Assembly: GCA_038040445.1 (NCBI GenBank)
Contig: JBBPIG010000002.1
Span: 1 to 64,000 of the forward strand
Origin: Acidobacteriota bacterium
GTDB taxonomy: Bacteria; Acidobacteriota; Blastocatellia; UBA7656
DNA: 64,000 nt
Direction: 5' to 3'
This document shows positions 44,301 to 52,794 of the stretch, one piece after another. Position numbers and translations under genes: made by a program. Under the pieces are notes generated by a model, which saw nothing but the letters and a program-made list of their open reading frames with translations, did no database searches and was not told where the DNA came from. Numbering within the stretch: the first letter of the stretch is position 1; every line of letters starts with the position of its first letter.

Positions 44301-46323
44301 GCAGTGCGTGACCGTCACTGCGCTGGGGACGGGGTCCGATCTCCAAATCACCAAATCCGATTCACCCGACCCCGTTGTGACCGGCTCGAACATTACTTAC
44401 ACAATTGCGGTCACGAATAACGGACCCGACCCCGACCCAGGGGCCACCTTTACCGACATTGTACCTGCTGGCACTACGTTCGTTTCGCTAACAAGCCCAG
44501 GGACTTGTACTACACCTCCAGTGGGAAGCACTGGCACAGTCGCCTGTTCGCTCGGCGCACTTGCCTCTGGCGGGTCGGTCACAATCACTCTCGTGGTAAA
44601 TGTCAATGCAGCGCCGGGCGCGACAATCACCAACACTGCGACGGCCAGTGGGATGTCGAGCGATTCGAACCCGGGCAACAACTCGGCCACCGCCAACACC
44701 GCGGTCATATCGGGAACTTGTACGCTTACCTGCCCTCTTGATCTGTTCGCTTCCACTTCACCGACCGCCACATCGTGCAGCACGCCTGTGTCTTACCCTT
44801 TGCCGGCGTTCGCTGGCGACTGCGGCGCACTCACTTGCGCACCGTCACCAGGATCGGTCTTCGCGGTGGGCACAACGACGGTCAATTGTTCCCTTGCGGG
44901 CGGTTCGAGTTGTTCGTTCTCTGTCACGGTTGTAGACGAGACTCCGCCCAGAATCACTTGCCTGACCGGCTTTACAGCCCTTTTGCCAGCAGGCCAGTCA
45001 TCGGCTGTGGTTAATTATCCAGCGGCCACCGCGTCCGACAATTGCACGGCTGCCAGCGTCCAGTGTGTCCCGCCACCGGGAGCGACTTTTCCTGCTGGAA
45101 GCACGCTCGTCACCTGCACGGCTATTGATGAGTCCGAGAATCTCAACCGCTGCTCCTTCTTGGTTACCCTGCTCGACGCGGACGCTCCGGTGATCACGTG
45201 CCCGGCAAACGTGAGCGCTACTCTGCCGGCGGGACAGACTTCAACGGTGGTTGTCTATCCACCTCCTGCCGCAACCGACAACCGTCCAGGCGTGACCGTG
45301 GTATGCATACCGGCGTCCGGCTCGAGCTTTCCAGCGGGAACGACGACGGTCACTTGCACGGCGATCGACGCGGTGCGCAACAGTGCAAGCTGCTCTTTCG
45401 TTGTCGGCGTAGGCGGCCCGGAGTTGAAGGCCACCATCCCCGGCGGTAAGACGTCGATCGACTTCACGGCGGCGGCGGCTCCGTCGCGGAAGCCGCCTAA
45501 GCCGAAAAACAGCCCGTGCTCATTCTTCACACTTGCAAACGTCGGGTTCACTACGTTGTCGGTTACGCTTGACTCGATCGTGCGCACTGGCAGCGATGTG
45601 AACAACGGGCGAATCACTGACCCGAACGACTCGAGGTATTTCAGTTTGAGCGTCATAACTGGAGACTTGACTCTGACGCCGTTTGACATCGGATCGGTGC
45701 TGACACTCCAGCCGGGTCAGGGGCAAACTATTTGTGTCAAGTTCGGAGCGTTGATACCGGCAGTCGCGGGCAAGACGAGCGGGCTCGCGGCAGCTAACGT
45801 CTTACCCGAGACCGTAACTTCGAAGATAGTTTTTAGGCAGAACGGCGCAGCGAATGTCGAGATCCCCCTCTTAGCTCGCGTCGCGACGGGCGTTGTTCTG
45901 ATCGACCCGGTTAATCCGCGCAGACCACCTGTCGTAACCTTTACTCGAAACGGCAACGATATCATCGTCGGCTACTCTCTGTTCGACTCGAATCTCGACG
46001 TGAGCCGCGCAAAGTATGAGTTCCTTGACAGCAGCGGTCAGGTAGTCGCCGGGCCGTTCGAGATCGACCTCGCCGCAGCACTAAGCTCGGCCAATCTGGT
46101 CAGAGGTCAGAGCTTCAGCGTCGAGCAGAGGTTCACCGGTGCAATCGATAACCCTCAAGTCACTGGCGTGCGGCTGACAGTGTTCGATGGAGAGACGAGC
46201 ACCGTTGGCTCTTCATCTGCTTCTGCGTCGGCAGTAGTTGCCTCGAGTATCCAATTGCTCAAGCGGGCGCGAGGCGTTACATTGTATCCGCCAGCACTAA
46301 AGCTCAACCCATCGCTTCCATAA
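41365..46323 (+). CDS. Giant secreted surface protein: FG-GAP/VCBS propeller, beta-helix, DUF11, HYR domains
   Basis: The 1652-aa product starts with a signal peptide (MKRQFAFAWMASGLALMLLP). Residues about 80-470 hold FG-GAP/VCBS-type repeats (ASSDFDEDGVPDLVTGYA; GCGDFDADGHWDVVTAA). From about 480 to 900 a right-handed parallel beta-helix repeats TLIQGNFIGTNAAGTA and GGTTAQARNVISGNG. Residues about 990-1110 match a DUF11 repeat (DLQITKSDSPDPVVTGSNIT). About 1120-1345 has three HYR-type domains with paired cysteines (ITCPANVSATLPAGQTS; FPAGTTTVTCTAIDAVRNSA). The last 300 residues are beta-rich and unassigned. No sortase or PEP motif is seen at the end. It leads a three-gene cluster with the FecR-like and caspase genes and probably acts outside the cell. 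Confidence 0.9.
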   Translation: MKRQFAFAWMASGLALMLLPFSVFLKTSASNSISKAVAPELARLGDRATVHAVGLGAPRINLADGRELLTAYAGDPEAQRLLQQNLAQPLAIASSDFDEDGVPDLVTGYAAPNGGVLTLHRGNVDSIYPNTLEAQQRRAAGTFTNAPFLSPARALETPRPGDFIGCGDFDADGHWDVVTAARGGRALHFFLGDGHGNLSAARQLELSGTVTALATGEINRADGLTDLIVGIAAAGGPQALVFEGPEGALRAKPETFALPAVATAMALGRLDDDYTADLVVAAGSDLIVVYGRDRKLSMGEIAQRKVPRARISRRSLAFAVRSLAIGNFKGDQTTGLSLLTDKGNVHLLRRTPVNAKEKKEPNRIERWKDEILSTGYWPLATAMVTARVSSVPSDSLVIVDSGSEKLHVIAASAATRQQKALGLQSVSFDVEGAPIAVLPMRLNSDALSDLVILRKGGAAPSVAITSLANTFNVSSSGDNGGVDPAPNGDTGTLRQAIVDSNATVGADTITFSIGTGQQTINVLSALPDITEAVTIDGTTQPGFAGTPLIELNGGNLNLDGLTITAAGCTIRGLVVNRFDGSGGIVIQGAGATGTLIEGNFIGTNNAGIDALPNGGDGVFISGAPNTVVGGTTAAARNLISGNGNDAINHQGVNSSGTLIQGNFMGTDVTGTSAVPNNNSAVFFFNSSNNIIGGTAPGAGNVISGTNGGDGVSFDSSTTNGNMVQGNFIGTNAAGTAPIGNSGSGVLIQNSASNNLVGGTTAQARNVISGNGARGIDIQPNGAGSLIQGNFIGTNAAGTAALGNGEWGVNILASGTAVGGTAAGAGNRIAFNVLDGVIVASGVANAIVILSNSIFSNGELGIDLSPDGVTPNDLGDGDSGPNNLQNFPEITSAMSSGTNTTIQGTLNSAASTDFTIEFFANPACDPSGNGEGETFLGSTLVTTNGSGNANINVILASATSLGEAVTATATDPSGNTSEFSQCVTVTALGTGSDLQITKSDSPDPVVTGSNITYTIAVTNNGPDPDPGATFTDIVPAGTTFVSLTSPGTCTTPPVGSTGTVACSLGALASGGSVTITLVVNVNAAPGATITNTATASGMSSDSNPGNNSATANTAVISGTCTLTCPLDLFASTSPTATSCSTPVSYPLPAFAGDCGALTCAPSPGSVFAVGTTTVNCSLAGGSSCSFSVTVVDETPPRITCLTGFTALLPAGQSSAVVNYPAATASDNCTAASVQCVPPPGATFPAGSTLVTCTAIDESENLNRCSFLVTLLDADAPVITCPANVSATLPAGQTSTVVVYPPPAATDNRPGVTVVCIPASGSSFPAGTTTVTCTAIDAVRNSASCSFVVGVGGPELKATIPGGKTSIDFTAAAAPSRKPPKPKNSPCSFFTLANVGFTTLSVTLDSIVRTGSDVNNGRITDPNDSRYFSLSVITGDLTLTPFDIGSVLTLQPGQGQTICVKFGALIPAVAGKTSGLAAANVLPETVTSKIVFRQNGAANVEIPLLARVATGVVLIDPVNPRRPPVVTFTRNGNDIIVGYSLFDSNLDVSRAKYEFLDSSGQVVAGPFEIDLAAALSSANLVRGQSFSVEQRFTGAIDNPQVTGVRLTVFDGETSTVGSSSASASAVVASSIQLLKRARGVTLYPPALKLNPSLP

Positions 46324-46372
46324 CACCGGGACCGGCGCCCGCAGCATCGGACGCCCACGTTGGAGGAACTGA

Positions 46373-47413
46373 ATGAACCTAAGATATGCCGCGACCGGAC
46401 TCCTCTTGATAGCAGCTTTGACGGCCGGTCTGGCGCCCGGTCCGGTGTTCGCGGGTGACAACAGCGCAGATCAAGAGAGACCGATCCGGCTTTACGCGAC
46501 CGCGGGTTTTGGCCCGATAGGCGCGATCAAAGTGAATTCCCTGAGCCGCGGCGCCGTTGCGATTGACGGCCGGATCGCACAAGGCGGAGAGTTGATCTGG
46601 GGCGGCGAGCTGATCAAGGTGCTCGCCGATCGTACGGCGCGAGTGGCGCTCGACTCGATCGGTGAGGTCACGCTCGCGCGAGGCGCAATGGTTAGAATCG
46701 CAACAGCCCGCGCCTCGTCCGATGACGCCGGCTACCGGGTGCTCGTGGCCTCGCTCGCACAGGGAAGCATTGACGTGAAGCTGAACGCCGGCGCTGGAGC
46801 CTACGTGGAGGCTGCCACGTCGGCTTTCATCGCATCGCGCGGCGCGAGTTTCAGCGTGCGGGTGCAAGAAGAGCGCGCGTCGCTTACTAGAATTGTTGGC
46901 CTGGTTCGAGTCCAGGATCAGCCGGTGCCGCAAGACGTGAACATTCGTGTCGTCGATGAACTGGGACGGCCGGTATCATCCGGCTCGCAGTTGAGCGTTC
47001 GGGCGCGCAGCACTCGACAGGTTCAAGTCCAGGTGACCGATAAGAACGACAAACCGCTTCCTGACCTTCCGGTGCTCTTCTCGCTCGGCAACCCCTGTCT
47101 CGGGTCGCTTGGCTTGGGAGCGCTTGCTGGACTAACTCTGGTGCAGAAGACTGACAAGCGCGGAATCGCCGCGGTGCCGTTGGTCGCCGGGGCCGCTAGA
47201 TGCGCAGCCTCGATTGTGGCAAAGGTGGAGGGGACCAACGCATCCGTCAGCATTCAGACAAACGTTCAGAACCCTACGTTCTGGACCGCGCGTAACACGA
47301 CGCTTATGTCGGCCGCCGCGGCGGGAGCGGGGATCGGCATCGGCATTGCTGTTGCAAATTCAGGAGGAGGTCAGAAGATCACCCCGGTTCCTCCTCCGAC
47401 GATCAAGCCGTGA
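46373..47413 (+). CDS. Secreted FecR-like protein with an Ig-like (Big) domain
   Basis: A signal peptide (MNLRYAATGLLLIAALTAGL) is followed by a FecR-type beta domain (residues about 40-185: GAVAIDGRIAQGGELIWGGE, RVALDSIGEVTLARGAMVRI, GASFSVRVQEERASLTRIVG). Residues about 190-310 look like a bacterial Ig-like fold (NDKPLPDLPVLFSL). Near the end lies a hydrophobic glycine/alanine segment (AAAAGAGIGIGIAVA), perhaps a membrane anchor, then a proline tail. The start follows TTGGAGG, 50 bases after the giant protein gene, so co-transcription is likely. FecR modules in Acidobacteriota often go with surface or signalling clusters. Confidence 0.75.
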   Translation: MNLRYAATGLLLIAALTAGLAPGPVFAGDNSADQERPIRLYATAGFGPIGAIKVNSLSRGAVAIDGRIAQGGELIWGGELIKVLADRTARVALDSIGEVTLARGAMVRIATARASSDDAGYRVLVASLAQGSIDVKLNAGAGAYVEAATSAFIASRGASFSVRVQEERASLTRIVGLVRVQDQPVPQDVNIRVVDELGRPVSSGSQLSVRARSTRQVQVQVTDKNDKPLPDLPVLFSLGNPCLGSLGLGALAGLTLVQKTDKRGIAAVPLVAGAARCAASIVAKVEGTNASVSIQTNVQNPTFWTARNTTLMSAAAAGAGIGIGIAVANSGGGQKITPVPPPTIKP

Positions 47414-47517
47414 TGGTTCTGAGTGTGAATTGAAGGGCGATGTAGCCCCGACAGGCTGCTCTGCATCGTTTCTTGCAGACTGATCCTTCAGCTTTCGCGC
47501 AACAACGGAGAAGTAGC

Positions 47518-49929
47518 ATGTCAAGATTTCCAATTTCGCGCTGCGCAGCAGTCGCTTCGCTCTTGTTAACATTGCTCTTGCCGGCCGCGTTTCGAACGAC
47601 CGAGGCGCAAACGAGAGAGCGTGGGCTAAAGATCAAAGTAGGAGCCACCAACATCGAGATGTCTTCAACCAGCGGCCCGCCGGTTGGATTGTGGGCAGTG
47701 TTGATTGGAGTCTCGCGATACCAGTACGGCGATCAAGACCTCGATGGCAATCACATCTCGAACCTCAAGCACGCGGCTGAAGACGCCGACTCCATGCGCG
47801 AGTTTCTGATGAGCCCCGAAGGCGGCGGCTTTCGGGAGGATCACATAATCTCGCTTCTGGATGAGGCCGCAACCAAGGCCAATGTTGTGGCTGCGCTCGC
47901 GAAACTAAAACAAGCGAAACCGAATGACTTCTTCGTCATCTACATAGCAGCTCACGGGGGCGTCATACCTACCATTGACCCGAAGACAAACACCTCCCGC
48001 GATATTCCGTACTTCTTGCTCTACGACAGCGACCTTCGCGAACCCGAGAAGACCGCCCTGAGGATGGAAGCCTTCCGCCAAACGGTCGACGGGCTGGAAG
48101 CCAGGAAAGGCCTCGTGTTGTCGGACACATGTTACAGCGGTGGCGTGCAGTTGATTGGACGAGGCGTGGACGATTCAACGGTCGCGAATCAGCGATACCT
48201 GGACTTGATGAACAAGATTCCCCAGGGAGTCGGATTCATTTCGGCAGCCAGACAGACCGAACGCTCTTATGAAAAAGATGACTTCAACCACGGCGTGTTC
48301 ACCTACTGCCTGGTAGAAGGGTTGAGCGGCGCCGGCGACGCGAACGAAGATGGCAAAGTCACCTTCGACGAGATCGTCCAGTACCTGGACGAGCGAGTGC
48401 CCCCGATGACCGACAACAAACAACACCCGTATGCCAGTACCACCGCGGTCGAGGCGAACTACCTGGCGCTGTCTGTTGTCACCTACGCCAACCTTGCGTC
48501 GAAAGGAGCGAAAGGCGGCTTCGGGTTGTTAAAGATCCGCGTCCCGGACATCGACGGCGTCGATGTGGCCATCGATGACAAACCTGAAGCAACTCTTCAG
48601 AAGGGCGTGGTTAGATCCTTCAGAGTTCCGGCCGGCGAACACCGGCTGCTGTTTTCGAAGGCAGGCACGAAACGCGAATGGCCGACGCGAGTTGAAGCCG
48701 GCAAGAGCTATCCGTTCACAATCAACTTTGCCTTCAGCGAAAGCGGTCTGGCCGACGACACGTTGACCGACCCCGGAGAACAGGTGAACGTTTATCTGCC
48801 TCCCGATGTGAAGGCCCCGAAGGATGCCGAAGATCTCTTGCGCGCGGGTGTCGACCTCTTCAACAAGCAGGACTACAAGAAAGCAGTCGAAAAGCTCAAT
48901 CAGGCGAACGACAAATTCGATTCGAAGTCCAAGGCGGACGGCGGCAGCTACGCCGAGGCGCTGGTGTATCGCGGACGCGCCGAGCAATCGCTCGGTCTGG
49001 AAAAGGAAGCAGTGAAGAGTTTTCAGCGCGCGCTTCAGCTCCGCCCCAGCGATTACGAGACGAAGACTTTGCTTGCGGAAGCCCGCTTCAATGCGGTCGC
49101 CAACCTCGATCAAGTCGAGCGAGACCTGCGAGACGTAACAAACGCGCATCCCGATTTCGCATTCGCGCGAGTGGTGCTTGCAGACTTACTGCATTATCTT
49201 GGCAAGCCTCGACAGGCCGAGTGGGAGTTGAGACTCGCGATCAATGACGATCCGAGCTATCCGGCGGCTTATCTGGCATTGGCCGACGCGCTCACCTATC
49301 AACCTTCGCAGGAAAAACAAAAGGAAGCGATTAAGATGGCCGAGAAGGCGCTCGAGCTTTTCAAGAAAGTAAGCGAGAAGAAGGTGAAGTTTTCGACCGG
49401 ACTCAAGCGGCTGTCGATCTCCCACGTGATCTTCGGGCACGCGAACTATGCGAACAATAACGTGATGGCGGAAGCTCATCACATGGTGGCGAAGACGCGG
49501 ACCCGGTTCGTGCAGTTCAACTCGAGAAAACTCTCTGCGCAGGAAAAGGCCGGCTACCTGGATGCAGCGCGCCTGGGTTTGAACGAGGCGCTCGGCCTCG
49601 CGCAGAAGCTCCCGGAGAAGCGAAGGCTGGCGCTGGTGCTCGAGACCAGCTCGATGAATCACTTCTTGAAGGGCGAGTTGCCCGCGGCAATCGAAGACGG
49701 CAAACAAGCGCTCAAAGTGGCGGCTGCGTTTCCGGAGATGAAAGACTTGCCGGATGTTCATCTGACATTGTATGGCGCTTACAAGAGCTCACAAGACTTC
49801 GCGAAAGCTGCGGAGAACCTGCAGAAGTACATCGACGCCGGCGGGCTGAGCCCTGACGAGTTGACGAGTAGAAAACAAGAAGTGACGAACCTTATGAACA
49901 AGGCCCGCGCGAACGGGCAGATCAAGTGA
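47518..49929 (+). CDS. Secreted caspase-like (C14/metacaspase-type) peptidase with TPR repeats
   Basis: ATG 47518 (MSRFPISRCAAVASLLLTLL) follows GGAGAAG and starts with a signal peptide. The caspase fold covers about residues 50-320: WAVLIGVSRYQYGDQDL, the catalytic histidine in FVIYIAAHGG (about 146), and the catalytic cysteine in LVLSDTCYSGG (about 202). NEDGKVTFDEIVQYL near 280 resembles a calcium-binding loop. About 330-410 has a PEGA-like beta domain (FRVPAGEHRLLFSK). From about 435 to the end are TPR-type repeats. Both catalytic residues are kept, so it should be active in the periplasm or outside. It follows the FecR-like gene. Confidence 0.88.
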   Translation: MSRFPISRCAAVASLLLTLLLPAAFRTTEAQTRERGLKIKVGATNIEMSSTSGPPVGLWAVLIGVSRYQYGDQDLDGNHISNLKHAAEDADSMREFLMSPEGGGFREDHIISLLDEAATKANVVAALAKLKQAKPNDFFVIYIAAHGGVIPTIDPKTNTSRDIPYFLLYDSDLREPEKTALRMEAFRQTVDGLEARKGLVLSDTCYSGGVQLIGRGVDDSTVANQRYLDLMNKIPQGVGFISAARQTERSYEKDDFNHGVFTYCLVEGLSGAGDANEDGKVTFDEIVQYLDERVPPMTDNKQHPYASTTAVEANYLALSVVTYANLASKGAKGGFGLLKIRVPDIDGVDVAIDDKPEATLQKGVVRSFRVPAGEHRLLFSKAGTKREWPTRVEAGKSYPFTINFAFSESGLADDTLTDPGEQVNVYLPPDVKAPKDAEDLLRAGVDLFNKQDYKKAVEKLNQANDKFDSKSKADGGSYAEALVYRGRAEQSLGLEKEAVKSFQRALQLRPSDYETKTLLAEARFNAVANLDQVERDLRDVTNAHPDFAFARVVLADLLHYLGKPRQAEWELRLAINDDPSYPAAYLALADALTYQPSQEKQKEAIKMAEKALELFKKVSEKKVKFSTGLKRLSISHVIFGHANYANNNVMAEAHHMVAKTRTRFVQFNSRKLSAQEKAGYLDAARLGLNEALGLAQKLPEKRRLALVLETSSMNHFLKGELPAAIEDGKQALKVAAAFPEMKDLPDVHLTLYGAYKSSQDFAKAAENLQKYIDAGGLSPDELTSRKQEVTNLMNKARANGQIK

Positions 49930-49978
49930 ATTTGGGAGTGCGCCGCCCTCGGTCCGCATCTTTCATCGGCGCCCGACC

Positions 49979-50114
49979 GGCGGCGCTTTGGCTTGGCGGC
50001 TCAGTCCAATACCATCGCATCTGAGACCCCAGCTTGTGCCTGCACCCTTGAGCAGAGCAATTCTCAAACAAAGCGATGTGTATTCGGAACGCTCGCAGAA
50101 GCCAAAGCGCCGCC
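49979..50114. repeat. Inverted REP-like pair in a 380-bp gap
   Basis: GGCGGCGCTTTGGCTT at 49979-49994 has its exact reverse complement at 50099-50114. Flanking phrases (TGGCGGCTCAGTCCAA near 49995; TGGCGGCGCAGTCCAA near 50146) are also repeated in direct orientation. The block lies between the caspase gene and the ferredoxin gene and could stop transcription of the former. No gene is seen in 49930-50310. Confidence 0.55.
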
Positions 50115-50310
50115 GTAGACGCTGCCTGAGCTGAATCCTGTTTGGGTGGCGGCGCAGTCCAAATAGACTCTGACGAGGGCGGGCATGTGCCAGACGAATA
50201 CGCTCGCGGCCGATGCGCTGCGCTTTTGTGCGTCACCAGTTTTGTGGTAGATTCACTCTTAACGAAATCGAGCGGGCAGTACCTGGACATAATCATTCTT
50301 AGGAGACGCG

Positions 50311-50676
50311 ATGGCTGAAGCTGCGGAGATGATCGAACCGTTTGTGAAGATGGAGCCGATGTCGCACGGCCGGCCCGACCTCAGGAAGAAAAAGCCAAAG
50401 ATTCTTGCCGTCATCCTGGACAACTGCACCGGCTGCGCAGGCTCTCCCGCTTGCGTGGAGTACTGCCCCGTCGACGCGTGCATGTTCTGGGTCCCCGATC
50501 CGAACTACTATCCTAACGGCGTCATCGAAGTTGATCCGAACCTCTGCATAGGCTGCAAGCTGTGCACGGCCAAAGGTCCCGATGGTATGTTCCTTGAAGG
50601 CTGTCCCTGGGATGCGATCGAAATGATGGACACCAGTGAGTGGGAACACCGGACCGGTTTCACGCTCAATCCCTAG
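50311..50676 (+). CDS. Ferredoxin with two 4Fe-4S cluster motifs
   Basis: The 121-aa product has two cysteine sets: CTGCAGSPACVEYCPVDAC, and CIGCKLCTAKGPDGMFLEG followed by CPWDAIE. The second keeps the C-x2-C-x2-C ... CP pattern; the first has three extra residues between its second and third cysteine. The N-terminal 35 residues (RPDLRKKKPKILAVILDN) are an extension. The start follows TTAGGAGACGCG. It probably passes electrons to a partner not seen here; it is a single gene convergent with the oxidase region. Confidence 0.88.
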   Translation: MAEAAEMIEPFVKMEPMSHGRPDLRKKKPKILAVILDNCTGCAGSPACVEYCPVDACMFWVPDPNYYPNGVIEVDPNLCIGCKLCTAKGPDGMFLEGCPWDAIEMMDTSEWEHRTGFTLNP

Positions 50677-50765
50677 CACGTACATTAGACTGTTAAGTGC
50701 GGAGCGCTTCGCAACCGGAAAACCCGTATTGCCCAAGCAAGATGCTCGAAGTAACTCGCGCGTTG

Positions 50766-50838
50766 GATCTTCCGCAGACTGGACCGTCTACAGTACAGGT
50801 TGGCGACGATCTTCCGCAGACTGGACAGTCTACGGTAC
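50766..50838. repeat. Tandem palindromic repeat (two units, 42-bp period)
   Basis: GATCTTCCGCAGACTGGAC at 50766 recurs at 50808. The second unit has a perfect hairpin AGACTG-GA-CAGTCT inside CCGC...ACGG arms. It lies between the convergent ferredoxin gene and HEAT-repeat gene and may stop transcription from both. Confidence 0.55.
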
Positions 50839-50852
50839 ATCACCTCGATACA

Positions 50853-51731
50853 TCACTGCGCCTTCCCCGCCCTCTCGCGAATGGCTTCCAAGGTCGAGGC
50901 CGCTTGCTTCTGAATCCTATCCGGCATCGTTGAAATCGGACGCGCGTATCGCTGCACGTATGAAATGTCTTCAGACTGCCCGACGATGAACAGCGCTCGC
51001 AAGGCCTCCCAAACTTCTTCGGTCGAAGGCGCGAGCGTCATCAGCTCAGCGCCGGCGTCGATCTTAGCCCCGTCCGCAACCGGTATGCTGTCGACTCGGG
51101 CTGCTTCCGGCGCGCGCGTCTCGACGGCGCTTCCGTCACCTTGCCGTATTCGAGCGAGCGGAGCATTCGCCGCAACAGCGATACCTGCCTCTTTGACGAT
51201 CAACTCGACAGCGCCGCCACTCTCAGCATGAACAGCGTACGGCTGGAGCATAGCGATCAGCTCCGGCCGCGCGGATGAATCCCCGAAGCGCACTAGCGCG
51301 AGCGCGGCGTTGTGGCGTACACCGGCACTCGGATCCTTAAGGAGAGGTAAAAGCGCTGAGTGAAAATCCTGATAAGTATTGTCCTGACCCATCACCCAGG
51401 CGGTGGTCATTCGCACTTCGGCCTGTTGATGCTGAGACGTGCCGATGACATCCGGGTAGAAGCGCTTCACCGATTGATCCCCGCCGATGATACGATTCCC
51501 CAACTGCGCAAGCGCGTGTTGAACGTTGCGCGGTTTGTTCCGATCGTGCAGGTATTCCGTCATCTTGGCGTCTGAAAGCGGCCTGCCGAACCACGTTCCG
51601 TACCAGGAGATGAATGGCACTACGACGAACAGGACTAAGACGACAAGGATCGCCCACGGATACCTGCGGCTGGGAGTTCGGCTTTGTGGAGATGTACTCT
51701 CGGCGTCGCTGAGAGGTTGATGGTTGGTCAC
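50853..51731 (-). CDS. Membrane-anchored HEAT-repeat protein with a lipoyl-like (barrel-sandwich) insert
   Basis: From GTG 51731 the product has a membrane segment at about residues 25-45 (WAILVVLVLFVVVPFISWYG), then HEAT-type helices (NVQHALAQLGNRII, LLPLLKDPSAGVRHNAALAL, RFGDSSARPELIAML). About residues 180-245 (GGAVELIVKEAGIAVAANAP, LARIRQGDGSAVETRAPEAA, GAKIDAGAELMTLAP) look like the beta barrel of biotinyl/HlyD-type domains, without a modifiable lysine that I can place. Another HEAT-like helix pair follows. It is the last gene of the leftward oxidase region and may help assembly; this is inferred. Confidence 0.6.
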   Translation of the reverse strand: MTNHQPLSDAESTSPQSRTPSRRYPWAILVVLVLFVVVPFISWYGTWFGRPLSDAKMTEYLHDRNKPRNVQHALAQLGNRIIGGDQSVKRFYPDVIGTSQHQQAEVRMTTAWVMGQDNTYQDFHSALLPLLKDPSAGVRHNAALALVRFGDSSARPELIAMLQPYAVHAESGGAVELIVKEAGIAVAANAPLARIRQGDGSAVETRAPEAARVDSIPVADGAKIDAGAELMTLAPSTEEVWEALRALFIVGQSEDISYVQRYARPISTMPDRIQKQAASTLEAIRERAGKAQ

Positions 51732-51773
51732 TGTTAAATTGTCTCCCAGAAAACCCGCAACTGGAAGGCTGGG

Positions 51774-52040
51774 CATGGCCCTCCGCTAGGAGGGCCATGT
51801 TTATAGACCCAGTGAGGGAGATGCACGCGCCCTCCGCTAGGAGGGCCATGTTTCCGCGCTCCGCTCATACTTCCTCGCCTCACACAGGTCAGAGATCATT
51901 CTCAGTCAGGTTGTGGCATAGAAATCCTGGAGGTGAGAACCAATCCCCATCACCAACCGACATGGCCCTCCTAACGGAGGGCGGCGTGGTCCTGATTGGC
52001 GTCTATAAATATAAACATGGCCCTCCTAACGGAGGGCGGC
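51774..52040. repeat. Four REP-like hairpins in a BIME arrangement
   Basis: Two units with GGCCCTCCGCTAGGAGGGCC-type hairpins (51774-51800 and 51829-51850) are followed by two inverted units GGCCCTCCTAACGGAGGGC (51961-51983 and 52015-52040). The tail CATGTTTATA is shared by the outer units. The block fills most of the 418-base gap 51732-52149, where I see no gene. Confidence 0.7.
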
Positions 52041-52149
52041 CCCCAACCAGAAGTTTGAGATTCCTTCACACCAGCCTACTGCGTCTCTGCCCAATTCGAT
52101 TCCAGGGGCGCACTATTAGCCAAGCAAAGGCTTCCAACAGAGCGAAGAA

Positions 52150-52740
52150 TCAAGCCGAATATACGACCTTTGTTTGATTATTGCGAAGGGTACATGCGCC
52201 GTCAGCATATGCCGCCAGAAACAGACTCTCATCCAACAGGAGAGCCCTGCGAAACGCCGCATTCGTTATGTATCCGGCGGCGCGCACGCCAGCGAAGGTT
52301 AATCCCGCGTAAGCCACCAACGCCGCCGCGATCGGCAAGCCGTTGAACAACAAATCGAGAAACACCGCTACTGAAACCGCTCCACCGATAGTCACCCACT
52401 TGTGCAACGGCGACGACGGATGAGAGAGGTAGAAGGCAAACGCCTGAATGGGCAGCGCCGCAAGCAGCCAGTACTCGCCAATCAACACCGCGGCGACGAC
52501 CGCAGCGATGGCCGCGACTACCAACAGCAAAGAAAGCCCGGCGATGATGGCTTTCTTGAACTTGGTGTTGAACCGCTCGGACCATTCTGCCGCGGCCAAC
52601 GAATCGACTCCTATGTTGAAGCTTCGTATGGCGGTCGCCGCTCTTAACTGGTCGAAGTCCTCAAAGGGAAAGCCCGGGATTTCACCGAGGCTGCTTTGTT
52701 CTTGCTGCGCCGGCCGCCGGCGCGATTGGGTATTGGTCAT
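52150..52740 (-). CDS. Hypothetical membrane protein
   Basis: ATG 52740 (MTNTQSRRRPAQ) follows AGGGCGCT. The 196-aa product has a soluble N-terminal part (IPGFPFEDFDQLRAATAIRS) and about four membrane segments between residues 65 and 165 (AIIAGLSLLLVVAAIAAVVA; WVTIGGAVSVAVFLDLLF). The family is not recognised. It belongs to the leftward run of genes downstream of the oxidase operon. Function unknown. Confidence 0.6.
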   Translation of the reverse strand: MTNTQSRRRPAQQEQSSLGEIPGFPFEDFDQLRAATAIRSFNIGVDSLAAAEWSERFNTKFKKAIIAGLSLLLVVAAIAAVVAAVLIGEYWLLAALPIQAFAFYLSHPSSPLHKWVTIGGAVSVAVFLDLLFNGLPIAAALVAYAGLTFAGVRAAGYITNAAFRRALLLDESLFLAAYADGACTLRNNQTKVVYSA

Positions 52741-52794
52741 AGCGCCCTGGTGCATGAACTCATTGATCCTGGCGGAGCAGATTGACGGTCTTCA

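Noticed and set aside
47518-49929. Caspase-TPR gene as a CRISPR-guided caspase (Craspase-like)
   Set aside because: It is 11 kb from the array, has a signal peptide and no type III effector is present.
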